Assembly (NCBI GenBank): GCA_029212615.1
Contig: JARGPJ010000005.1
Coordinates: forward strand, 248,001 to 312,000
Length of the DNA stretch: 64,000 nucleotides
Direction of reading: 5' to 3'
Source of the DNA: Verrucomicrobiales bacterium
GTDB lineage: Bacteria > Verrucomicrobiota > Verrucomicrobiia > Verrucomicrobiales > DEV007
The notes beneath the pieces were generated by a model. That model was not told where the DNA came from. It made no database searches and worked only from the letters and a program-made list of their open reading frames with translations. The translations under genes and the position numbers were made by a program. This document shows, one piece after another, positions 38,086-46,425 of the stretch. How positions within the stretch are numbered: position 1 is the stretch's first letter; every line of letters begins with the position of its first letter.

Positions 38086-38814
38086 TCAATCTCGGAAGGC
38101 AGCCATCATCCACTGGATCTCTTCATCCACCTCCTCCGGAGATTCCACTGTCGCAGTGATATGTCGACAAAGGAGATCACGAAACCGCTTCCGCAAGCGG
38201 TGCGCTGCCATTTTCACCGCCGCTTCCTGCATCTCAAGCGACCTTGCCACTTCCGCATAGCTTTCCGCGCCGCCCCGCCCGGTTAAAAACCCTGACAAGG
38301 CATCAAATACATTACCTTTCTCCAGGCGGATATATTCGGCACGCAACTCATCAAGAGCATTGTCCAGAATCGTAAGCGCCCAGCGACGCTCAAAGAGTTT
38401 CTCCGGTGTGACAGAATCAACCGGCTCATTGCCATAACGATGCTCAGCCAACTCAGCATCTATTGAAATCACGGTTTGCCCCCCACCCCGTTTCTGAGCC
38501 TGCTCAGACCTTCTCGACTGAGAGAGAAAATGGCTGACAGCCGTACAGAGGAAGGATCGCAAGCGCCCCTTTGCCTGATCAACACTTCCAAAGTCCTTCC
38601 TTTCAAGGAAATGAAAAAAGAACTCCTGAGTGAGGTCTTCGGTATCGTGCGCTGTTTTTCCACGGCGTCGAATATACGCATAGACCGGATACCAATAGAG
38701 CTGGCACAGGTCAGCAAGAGCATTATTGCCGAGAGTGTTCTCCACCTTTGCCTGAAACAATACGGTCCAAGGCGTTTCCGGGAAAACTCCGGCCTCCGAT
38801 TTCTCTCCCCTCAT
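38086..38814 (-). CDS. RNA polymerase sigma factor, ECF-type
   Basis: 242 aa; sigma2-like YWYPVYAYIRRRGKTAHDTEDLTQEFFFHFLERKDF and sigma4-like SYAEVARSLEMQEAAVKMAAHRLRKRFRDLL; ends 10 bp before the kinase start. Confidence 0.9.
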   Translation of the reverse strand: MRGEKSEAGVFPETPWTVLFQAKVENTLGNNALADLCQLYWYPVYAYIRRRGKTAHDTEDLTQEFFFHFLERKDFGSVDQAKGRLRSFLCTAVSHFLSQSRRSEQAQKRGGGQTVISIDAELAEHRYGNEPVDSVTPEKLFERRWALTILDNALDELRAEYIRLEKGNVFDALSGFLTGRGGAESYAEVARSLEMQEAAVKMAAHRLRKRFRDLLCRHITATVESPEEVDEEIQWMMAAFRD

Positions 38815-38942
38815 CGCTTCTGATCATCGGCGGAAGGTCACTCAGGTCAAGGCTCTAAAAAAAGTTTCAATCTCCCTGTTACCTTTCCGGCCGGATTGCT
38901 CAATACCAGGTGAACCCGAATAAAACCTATTCTTCAAACCAC

Positions 38943-40013
38943 ATGAAACTGTATTCAAAAATATCCCGCAATCTCATCGCCATCACCTCTGTGATCGGAC
39001 TGGGAACGTTAACCCTGACCTCTCCCGCAAACGCCCAACTCCCGGCTGAGACGGATTCTATTAAGGAAAATACAAACGACACCGGATTTCGAATCCGAAC
39101 GAAACCACTCGGAGATGGCACCGTCCTGGTCACGCTTACCGGCGAATTTCAAAAGGGGGCACCTGAAGCGCATGCCGTCGCGCAGGCCTTTTCCCAAGGC
39201 GGATTAGCAAGCCTCGTCGGCTCTGATGCCGCGGACAGCTTCGACGGCGGCGATGGGCCCGACTACCTCCAAAGCAACGCTCTCGTCGGCTCTGATGCCG
39301 CGGACAGCTTCGACGGCGGCGATGGGCCCGACTACCTCCAAAGCAACGCTCTCGTCGGCTCTGATGCCGCAGACAGCTTTGACGGCGGCGATGGTCCCGA
39401 CTACCTCCAAAGCAACGCTCTCGTCGGCTCTGATGCCGCAGACAGCTTTGACGGCGGCGATGGTCCCGACTACCTCCAAAGCAACGCTCTCGTCGGCTCT
39501 GATGCCGCAGACAGCCTCGTTGGATCGGACGCCGCGGACAGCTTCACCCCCCCGTTTGACGGCGGTGACGGCCCTGACTATTTCACCAACCTTGAACTGC
39601 AGCTTCTCGCACATCAGGAGGACATGCCGACCATCCGAAGGATCGCCGAAGCCATCACCGATGTGGTGACAATGGCTTACGACAGCCTCCCCATTTCGAT
39701 CCCCGCCAATGAACTCAAAACGAACGGCAACGAAGTCGCTCTTTCCGAAGCCTACCGGGTTTCATTGAATTTCAGCAGCGATGGAATGGCGACGATCCAA
39801 TCACTCGATCAAAGAAATATTGAAGAGCGTTGGTTCAACTGGAGCCTGCTCTACCCTTCACCAGAGGCAGAAATCATATCAGCGCTCGCTTTTGACCTCG
39901 ATTCTCTTCTCATCGAAAAAGAATTCGAAGTGCTGGAAGACAACGAATTTGACGAAGCGGTCGAGCTGGCTCTGATCGATACCCTTCTCTTCTTCGGATT
40001 TTTTGCCCATTAG
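38943..40013 (+). CDS. Secreted protein with internal 23-aa RTX-like tandem repeats, otherwise unknown
   Basis: ATG at 38943 gives a signal peptide (MKLYSKISRNLIAITSVIGLGTLTLTSPANAQ); four complete LVGSDAADSFDGGDGPDYLQSNA repeats plus one partial and one divergent copy. Confidence 0.8.
   Translation: MKLYSKISRNLIAITSVIGLGTLTLTSPANAQLPAETDSIKENTNDTGFRIRTKPLGDGTVLVTLTGEFQKGAPEAHAVAQAFSQGGLASLVGSDAADSFDGGDGPDYLQSNALVGSDAADSFDGGDGPDYLQSNALVGSDAADSFDGGDGPDYLQSNALVGSDAADSFDGGDGPDYLQSNALVGSDAADSLVGSDAADSFTPPFDGGDGPDYFTNLELQLLAHQEDMPTIRRIAEAITDVVTMAYDSLPISIPANELKTNGNEVALSEAYRVSLNFSSDGMATIQSLDQRNIEERWFNWSLLYPSPEAEIISALAFDLDSLLIEKEFEVLEDNEFDEAVELALIDTLLFFGFFAH
39213..39584 (+). repeat. 69-bp in-frame tandem repeat array (four full, one 27-bp partial, one divergent copy)
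   Basis: R1 39213-39281 = R2 39282-39350 exactly; R3 39351-39419 = R4 39420-39488 exactly; R5 39489-39515 partial; R6 39516-39584 divergent. Confidence 0.97.
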
Positions 40014-40126
40014 GCATTTACCCGCCCCACCGCACGGAAGGGGCGGGAGAGGGATTTGTCCTGATGAAGAGCCCCTGCGGCTTACTTCGTCAGGACTTCT
40101 TTATTCATCCCCGCCTCATCCCTCAC

Positions 40127-41983
40127 TCATCCCTCAAAATCCATGAGGATCTTTTTGAGCAAATTCCTGACGTATCCATTGATCCGTGGAGCGTCTTTAC
40201 CGGGAGTTTCCGGCAGGGCTTTGATCTCGGCGAGTCGGGACACCGCGAGATCATCGGCATAGTCGAGCGCATTTACCGCAAGAATCGCTTCATGAACATT
40301 TCCCTCCCTTTGATTGGCGAAGCTCATGAGGACATCGAGCGCCTTCTCACGGTCTTCCTCTCTACCAAAACGAATCACTCCCTCTGCGGCAACAATGGCA
40401 ACACTCGGACACTCGTCTTCGAGGGTCGCAAGAAGGGAATCATATCCGGCTTCGACTCCAGCTCTTTCCTGAATCAGCAATCCAGTCGCGCCCCAGTAGC
40501 GGGCCGAAAGATCTTCACTGTCGAGGAGCTGAATTATCTCAGGAAGGTCTTCAGCTTTTTGTGATGTTGCGAGCTGAGCCGTCCTGAAAGCGGTTTCAAA
40601 ATCATACTGTTCGGGATCCTGTCCCATCTCGTAAGGGGTCGATCCTTTGCTGCGCTTGTGAATCTCGGCCTCAGGAAGAAAACTGAGATCACGAATCTCC
40701 CTCTCCCACGCGATATGAGCGTCGCGCATTTTCCCAAGGACTTCCTGATGCTCAGGAGAACCGGCTAGGTTGTTCACTTCATCCGGGTCGGTTTCGAGAT
40801 CATAAAGCTCCTCCGTCGGTTTCTTCTCCCAAAAATGGGACTGCGCCTCGTTCAATTCCCCGTCGTGATACATCTGATGCCAGACTTGCGTAGTCGGGGT
40901 TTGAAACATGTAATCAATGTACTGTCCGTAGATGCGATGAGGCATGTAGTGGCGCAGATAGACGTAGCGTTTCCCGAGAACGGTACGGACGAGGTCATAC
41001 CGTTCATCCATGCGCCCGCGGAAACCGTAGCTGTAATCGCCCCCTTCCACTTCGTGCTTACCGGCGAAGGCATGCCCCTGCATAAACGCCTTGGGCTCGA
41101 TCCCGACCAGACTGAGCATCGTTGGCGCCAGATCAACAAATCCGATCATGCGATCACTCTTTCCTCCCTCCGCATATTCATCGGGAGCAAGTTCTTTGAA
41201 CTTCTCAGGGACATGGAGAAGAAAGGGAACATGGAGCCCTGAGTTGTAGGGCCAGCGCTTGTTTCGAGGCATTCCTGATCCATGATCGCCCCAGTAGATG
41301 ATGATCGTGTTGTCGCTCAATCCTGCGTCCTCGACTTCCTTTAACCATTTGCCGATTTCTTCATCCATCTCGGTGATGCGATCATAGTACTGCGCCCAGT
41401 CTTTTCGAACTTCCGGAGTGTCCGGGTGATAAGCGGGAACTCGAGCCTTGGCAGGGTCATGAATTCGCAACTCGTCCGCGATTTCATTCCTGATCTTTGA
41501 TTCGTGAGAAATCGTAGAGTTAAAGACGGCGAAAAAGGGCTGACCGGGAGCACGGTTTTTCCAATGAGCCTTACCACCACTTTCATCCCAGACGTCATCG
41601 GACTTTTCGAGATTGTAGTCCTCCTTCGCTTTGTTAGTGGTGTAGTAGCCGAGTTCACGAAGGTAGGCCGGGAACATTTTGACAGCCGCGGGAAGGGGCG
41701 CATTCGAACGCATGTGCGGAGCACCCGTTGCCGGCGGATAGATACCGGAAATCACCGTTGTTCGGGCCGGAGCACATACCGGGGCATTCGAACTTGCCCG
41801 GGTGTAGAGGAGACTCTTCGATGCCAGGGCATCAATGTTAGGTGACACGGCATACTCGTCACCATAGCACCCAAGATGAGGACCATTGTCTTCTGAAGTG
41901 ACCCAGAGAATATTCGGCAATTCGGCCGCGTTGGTCATGACCGCCGGAAAGACAGCCAGCAAAATGAGGAGGATTTTTTTCAT
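40127..41983 (-). CDS. Sulfatase with C-terminal HEAT-like region
   Basis: 618 aa; NILWVTSEDNGPHLGCYGDEYAVSPNIDALA, FGly motif CAPAR, and C-terminal LLDSEDLSARYWGATGLLIQERAGVEAGYDSLLATLEDECPSVAIVAAEGVIRFG. Confidence 0.95.
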   Translation of the reverse strand: MKKILLILLAVFPAVMTNAAELPNILWVTSEDNGPHLGCYGDEYAVSPNIDALASKSLLYTRASSNAPVCAPARTTVISGIYPPATGAPHMRSNAPLPAAVKMFPAYLRELGYYTTNKAKEDYNLEKSDDVWDESGGKAHWKNRAPGQPFFAVFNSTISHESKIRNEIADELRIHDPAKARVPAYHPDTPEVRKDWAQYYDRITEMDEEIGKWLKEVEDAGLSDNTIIIYWGDHGSGMPRNKRWPYNSGLHVPFLLHVPEKFKELAPDEYAEGGKSDRMIGFVDLAPTMLSLVGIEPKAFMQGHAFAGKHEVEGGDYSYGFRGRMDERYDLVRTVLGKRYVYLRHYMPHRIYGQYIDYMFQTPTTQVWHQMYHDGELNEAQSHFWEKKPTEELYDLETDPDEVNNLAGSPEHQEVLGKMRDAHIAWEREIRDLSFLPEAEIHKRSKGSTPYEMGQDPEQYDFETAFRTAQLATSQKAEDLPEIIQLLDSEDLSARYWGATGLLIQERAGVEAGYDSLLATLEDECPSVAIVAAEGVIRFGREEDREKALDVLMSFANQREGNVHEAILAVNALDYADDLAVSRLAEIKALPETPGKDAPRINGYVRNLLKKILMDFEG

Positions 41984-42063
41984 AGTAGGGGAAAAAGGGG
42001 AATCCTTGCTTAACAGGATTGGATCAATGACTCAACCCTCTTGAGCTCAAAGGCGGATGACGT

Positions 42064-43404
42064 CTATACGGTAGGGTATTCCCACGGACCACGATAGTCA
42101 CGGGTAAGGAGCGCAGCAGCTTCTTTGTCTCCCGGAATGGTTTCATTCTCTCCATCCCACTCAATGCTGCGGCCTACTTTGTAGCTGATCATCCCGAGGA
42201 GACTCATGTTGGTCGCAAGATGTCCGATCTCAGCATCAGCAACGGGACGGCGGGAGCGATCTTCGATGCACTCAATAAAGTCCCTCCAGAGTGGCGGGAC
42301 ATTGTGCCCGTCTTTTTCGTTATCAAAGGTCGGGTCCTCATGGACCGGAGTGCCCCCCTTGGCCGGGTAAAAAGTCCATCCATCCCGCCACCCCATGTGA
42401 AAAGTGCCCTTCTCTCCGTAGAAATAACAGCCGACCCTGGATTTCTCCGCTTCATTTCCCGCAAAACGACGATGCTCCCATACCGCGGTGAAATTCTCAA
42501 ATTCGTAAGTCGCCACCTGATGGTCCGGAGCATCACTGGTTTGTTCCTTTTCATTCAGGATCGCCGGCCCCCGCACCGGGCGCCCCCCGGTCGAATAGAC
42601 TCGCTTCGGCTGTTTCTCATCCGTCCACCAGAGAATCTGATCAAGCCAGTGCACCCCCCAATCCCCGAGGGTTCCGTTGGCAAAATCAAGAAAATTACGA
42701 AATCCACCCGGGTGAATCCGGCGATTAAAAGGGCGTATCGGAGCCGGTCCACAGTAGAGATCCCAATCGAGGTTCCCCGGCACCGGCTCATTCGGAGTCG
42801 GCCCCTCGAAGCCCCCTCCCCCATGAGCGAAGGCTCGAACCATCCCGATCTTTCCGGCCCCTCCTTCCTTTAGGAATTTCATCCCGCTGAGATGATGGGG
42901 GGCGATGCGACGATGCATCCCGACTTGAACGACACGATCCGCTTTTCCCGCCGCTTCAACGAGTGCGCGGCTCTCTCCGATTGTATGCCCGGTAGGCTTT
43001 TCGATGAAGACATGAGCGCCTGCCTCCACGCACGCAATCCCCTGCAGCGCATGCCAGTGATCCGGCGTGGAAATAATAACAATATCCAGTTCCTCCTTTT
43101 CCAACATCTCACGATAGTCGCGATACATGTTGGGCAACGTTCCGGTCATCCCGTCAACTTCATCGGCGGAAACCTCTAGTTCATCAGCATCGACATCACA
43201 GAGCGCAACCACATTGATGCTACCGTCCTCGATCGCGACGCGGAGGATATTCATCCCCCACCACCCTGAACCAATCAAAGCAGCTTTGTATTTCCTGCCC
43301 GATTTTGACTCTGCTCTTACCCAGGGGGCGGTCACGGTTCCGGCAAAAGCCGCCGCGCCGGCAGCGACTCCTATAAACTGACGACGATCAAAAGGTGAAG
43401 GCAT
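42064..43404 (-). CDS. Gfo/Idh/MocA family oxidoreductase, Tat-exported
   Basis: 446 aa; DRRQFIGVAAGAAAFAGTVTAPWVRA Tat-type signal; EKPTGHTIGESRALVEAA; NTLGDWGVHWLDQILWW-type C-terminal motif. Confidence 0.95.
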   Translation of the reverse strand: MPSPFDRRQFIGVAAGAAAFAGTVTAPWVRAESKSGRKYKAALIGSGWWGMNILRVAIEDGSINVVALCDVDADELEVSADEVDGMTGTLPNMYRDYREMLEKEELDIVIISTPDHWHALQGIACVEAGAHVFIEKPTGHTIGESRALVEAAGKADRVVQVGMHRRIAPHHLSGMKFLKEGGAGKIGMVRAFAHGGGGFEGPTPNEPVPGNLDWDLYCGPAPIRPFNRRIHPGGFRNFLDFANGTLGDWGVHWLDQILWWTDEKQPKRVYSTGGRPVRGPAILNEKEQTSDAPDHQVATYEFENFTAVWEHRRFAGNEAEKSRVGCYFYGEKGTFHMGWRDGWTFYPAKGGTPVHEDPTFDNEKDGHNVPPLWRDFIECIEDRSRRPVADAEIGHLATNMSLLGMISYKVGRSIEWDGENETIPGDKEAAALLTRDYRGPWEYPTV

Positions 43405-43469
43405 GACTGGGTAATTTCGTTGAGAAAACGTTGCATGATGGATAAGCAGACGCGACCTACGTGAATACG

Positions 43470-44474
43470 ATGATGAAGGTCGCTTTCTACGATGCCAAGC
43501 CCTACGATGAGGACTTTTTCACCCGGCAAAACCATTCGGGAGCGCTTGAATTCATCTTTCACTCCTTCCGCCTCGACGAATCAACGGCCATCACTGCGCA
43601 AGGCTGCAGTGCCGTGTGTGTCTTTGTGAACGACAAGGTGAACCGCCGCTGCCTCGAAGCGCTCGCCCAACATGGCGTCCGGCTCGTCGCACTGCGTTGC
43701 GCGGGATTCAACAACGTCGACCTCACCGCTGCGGCCGAACTGAACCTCTCCGTGGTGAGAGTTCCTGCCTACTCCCCCTACGCTGTCGCCGAACATGCGC
43801 TGGCCCTCCTCCTCACACTGAACCGGCGCATTCACCGCGCCTACAACCGGGTCCGTGAACTGAACTTCTCCCTGAACGGTCTCGTCGGGTTCGACCTCCA
43901 TGGGAAGACTGTCGGCATCATCGGAACAGGCAAAATCGGAAAACTCACCGCTCAGATCTTCCGGGGATTTGGATGTGAAGTGATCTCGTACGACCTCTAT
44001 CCGGACGATGGGTGGGCGGCGGCACATCAAATCCGCTATGCCTCTCTCGCGGAAATCTACGAGAAGAGTGAAATCATTTCTTTGCACACGCCGCTCACAC
44101 CGGAAACGCATCACCTGATCAATGAAGCGGCTCTCTCTCAGATGAAAAAATCGCCCTGCCTCATCAACACGAGCCGCGGGAAGCTGATCGATACCACTGC
44201 CCTTATCCTCGCGCTGAAAAACAAGCAGCTTCGTGGTGTCGCCCTCGACGTCTACGAGATTGAAGAAGGCATCTTTTTTGAAGACCTCTCACACGACGTC
44301 CTCCAGGACGACGAACTCGCCCGCCTTCTCACCTTTAACAATGTGCTTATCACCTCCCATCAGGGATTCCTCACGGAAGAGGCACTGAGTGAAATTTCGC
44401 GAGTCACCTGCGAAAATCTCGTCTGCCTCAGTGAAAATAAACCTTTTCTGGAAGGGACCCGGGTCGAACCGTAA
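43470..44474 (+). CDS. 2-hydroxyacid dehydrogenase, D-lactate dehydrogenase-like
   Basis: KVAFYDAKPYDEDFF, VGIIGTGKIGKLTAQIFRGFGCEVISYD, LHTPLTPETHHLIN, LINTSRGKLIDT; start could be 43461, 43470 or 43473. Confidence 0.92.
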   Translation: MMKVAFYDAKPYDEDFFTRQNHSGALEFIFHSFRLDESTAITAQGCSAVCVFVNDKVNRRCLEALAQHGVRLVALRCAGFNNVDLTAAAELNLSVVRVPAYSPYAVAEHALALLLTLNRRIHRAYNRVRELNFSLNGLVGFDLHGKTVGIIGTGKIGKLTAQIFRGFGCEVISYDLYPDDGWAAAHQIRYASLAEIYEKSEIISLHTPLTPETHHLINEAALSQMKKSPCLINTSRGKLIDTTALILALKNKQLRGVALDVYEIEEGIFFEDLSHDVLQDDELARLLTFNNVLITSHQGFLTEEALSEISRVTCENLVCLSENKPFLEGTRVEP

Positions 44475-44483
44475 AATCACACC

Positions 44484-44972
44484 ATGACTTCCCCGACTCG
44501 ACTCCTTTTCGTCTGTCTCGGCAATATCTGCCGCTCACCTTCCGGTGAAAATGTGATGCGCCATCTCCTCAAAGAGGAAAACCTCACCGAACAGTTCGTT
44601 CTCGATTCCGCCGGGACCGCAAGTTGGCATACCGGAAAATCTCCCGACTCCCGCATGACGGCAGCAGCCCGGGCCCGGGGCATTGAAATGACAGGCCGGG
44701 CCCGACAGGTGAAACCGGAGGACTTTGCTGAATTTGACTACATCTTCGCGATGGATCGCAGCAACTACGAGGATCTACTCGAAGTCAAAGATCGCTGCGA
44801 TCATCCAGGCGCCCAACTCCTCCTCTTTTGCGAACTCTGCGAAGAACATGAAGAGGAAGAAGTTCCCGACCCCTACTACGGAGGCCCCGCGGGCTTTGAG
44901 AAAGTTCTCGATCTTCTCGCAGATGGTTGCGGAGCATTCCTCAGGCGCTGGCGCGAAAAGGACATGCCATGA
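44484..44972 (+). CDS. Low-molecular-weight protein tyrosine phosphatase family protein
   Basis: LLFVCLGNICRSPSGENVM (CX5R active site) and DPYYGG. Confidence 0.95.
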   Translation: MTSPTRLLFVCLGNICRSPSGENVMRHLLKEENLTEQFVLDSAGTASWHTGKSPDSRMTAAARARGIEMTGRARQVKPEDFAEFDYIFAMDRSNYEDLLEVKDRCDHPGAQLLLFCELCEEHEEEEVPDPYYGGPAGFEKVLDLLADGCGAFLRRWREKDMP

Positions 44973-45844
44973 TTTCGCCGGAGTTGGTCGATTGGCTTGA
45001 AGGAAAAATCCATTCCGGGATTCTGCCGGATTCTGCCCGGCATGTTGGTGGCGGGTGCATTCATGAATCAATGTTGGTGGACCTCATCGACGGTCGATCC
45101 ATTTTCCTAAAACAAAACACCCCGGACCAACTGCCCGTTTTCGAAGCCGAAAAAGCCTCTCTCGAACTGCTCAGAACGGCCGGCGCTATTCGTGTCCCTG
45201 CCCCCCTCGCTTCAGGAGTGATCGGCGGACGGGCTTGCCTGGCGATGGAGGGTCTCCCCCTCACCTCCTCTTCAGAATCCACCGGCGGAGCGGAACTGGG
45301 AGCAAAAATCGCCAAACTCCATCAAACACTGTCACCCCATGGTAAGTTCGGAGCCCCCTTTGATAACTTCATCGGAGCGACACCTCAATCAAACCGCTGG
45401 AGCGAAGACTGGGCTGATTTTTTCGTTAACCGGCGCCTTGTCCCCCAGTTTCGGCTCGCCGAAAAGCGGGGCCGTCGTTTTGAAAATGAGGAGCGCGTTT
45501 GTACAATCATTCATGCTCACCTCAGGCCCCTCGAAATCAACCCCTCCCTTGTCCATGGCGATCTCTGGAACGGGAATGTCGGATTATTGAGCGACGGGGA
45601 ACCGGCCATTTTCGACCCCGCGACCTACTTTGGTGATCCTGAGACAGATATCGCATTCACACGAATGTTCGGCGGATTCTCACCCTCTTTCTATGTCGCC
45701 TACCGGGCGGTGCATCCCGCACCCGAGCCCGGCCGGGAAATGATCTACAATCTCTATCACCTCCTCAATCATTGGAATCTTTTCGGCGGCAGCTATGGAA
45801 TGAGCGCAGAAGTTTCCATGCAGAGCATACTGAAATCACATTAA
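44969..45844 (+). CDS. Fructosamine kinase family protein
   Basis: ATGA overlap with the preceding stop; GGGCIHESMLVDLIDGRSIFLKQN, LVHGDLWNGNVGLLSDGEPAIFDPATYFGDPETDIAFTRMFGGF. Confidence 0.92.
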   Translation: MISPELVDWLEGKIHSGILPDSARHVGGGCIHESMLVDLIDGRSIFLKQNTPDQLPVFEAEKASLELLRTAGAIRVPAPLASGVIGGRACLAMEGLPLTSSSESTGGAELGAKIAKLHQTLSPHGKFGAPFDNFIGATPQSNRWSEDWADFFVNRRLVPQFRLAEKRGRRFENEERVCTIIHAHLRPLEINPSLVHGDLWNGNVGLLSDGEPAIFDPATYFGDPETDIAFTRMFGGFSPSFYVAYRAVHPAPEPGREMIYNLYHLLNHWNLFGGSYGMSAEVSMQSILKSH

Positions 45845-45898
45845 ACTGAACCCTCCACGGCGCGGCGTGAGCTCTCCTCGAAACAGCCCGTCCGGACA

Positions 45899-45940
45899 CG
45901 AAAAAACCCGCTGACGTGAAATCACATCAGCGGGCTTTCG
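45899..45940 (-). terminator. Rho-independent terminator for the EF-hand gene
   Basis: CCCGCTGACGTG-aaat-CACATCAGCGGG hairpin; on the minus strand the single mismatch becomes a G-U pair and is followed by TTTTTT. Confidence 0.85.
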
Positions 45941-45962
45941 AAAATTGCCCGGGAGCTAAAGC

Positions 45963-46334
45963 TTACTCAGCGTCTTCTGCGCCTTTGCCACCTTTACCTT
46001 TTCCCTTGCCTTTGCCTTTGCCGCCCTTGCGTGGAGCGGAAAGCTCAGCTTTGTCGAGCTCACCATCACTGTTGGTGTCACGAGCTGCGAACATTTTGTC
46101 GAGCATGCCTTCTTTGCCCTTCGCCTTTTCAGGTTTTGGAGCGGCAGCGAACTCTTCGAGGGAAATGCCGCCACTGCCATCAGTGTCGAGCTTCTTGAGC
46201 ATAGCATCGGCGCGGGCAGCAGGATCTCCGCCCTTGCCTTTACCTTTTCCACCCTTATCGCCTTCTTCGGCTTGAGCGAGGCCAAGAGCCATTCCGGAAA
46301 CGATAACAGTAGCGAGAATAAGGATTTTTTTCAT
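45963..46334 (-). CDS. Small secreted EF-hand protein with Gly/Lys-rich linkers
   Basis: ATG at 46334 (MKKILILATVIVSGMALGLAQA); two EF-hand loops DTDGSGGISLEE and DTNSDGELDKAE; GGKGKGKGG and KGGKGKGKGKGKGGKG tracts. Confidence 0.88.
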   Translation of the reverse strand: MKKILILATVIVSGMALGLAQAEEGDKGGKGKGKGGDPAARADAMLKKLDTDGSGGISLEEFAAAPKPEKAKGKEGMLDKMFAARDTNSDGELDKAELSAPRKGGKGKGKGKGKGGKGAEDAE

Positions 46335-46425
46335 GAATCTAAATTGGGTTTGATTGATCGGGAAAAATTGCTCTCCCGTGGACGAGTGAACGCCGCCACC
46401 CCCAAAAGGTTTCAAAAAATAGTGG

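Noticed and set aside
39213-39515. Tandem array considered as a CRISPR or minisatellite outside genes
   Set aside because: No spacers; the repeats are directly adjacent and in frame inside a signal-peptide ORF.
39204-39669. Long antisense and alternate-frame ORFs across the repeat array (39204..39614 minus, 39226..39669 plus)
   Set aside because: They arise because a 69-bp repeat lacking stops in one unit lacks them in all units; no start context or signal supports them as genes.
40021-40047. CCCGCCCC...GGGGCGGG hairpin after the repeat-protein gene
   Set aside because: Stem is good but no U tract follows on the plus strand; it may end the transcript but I did not call it a Rho-independent terminator.
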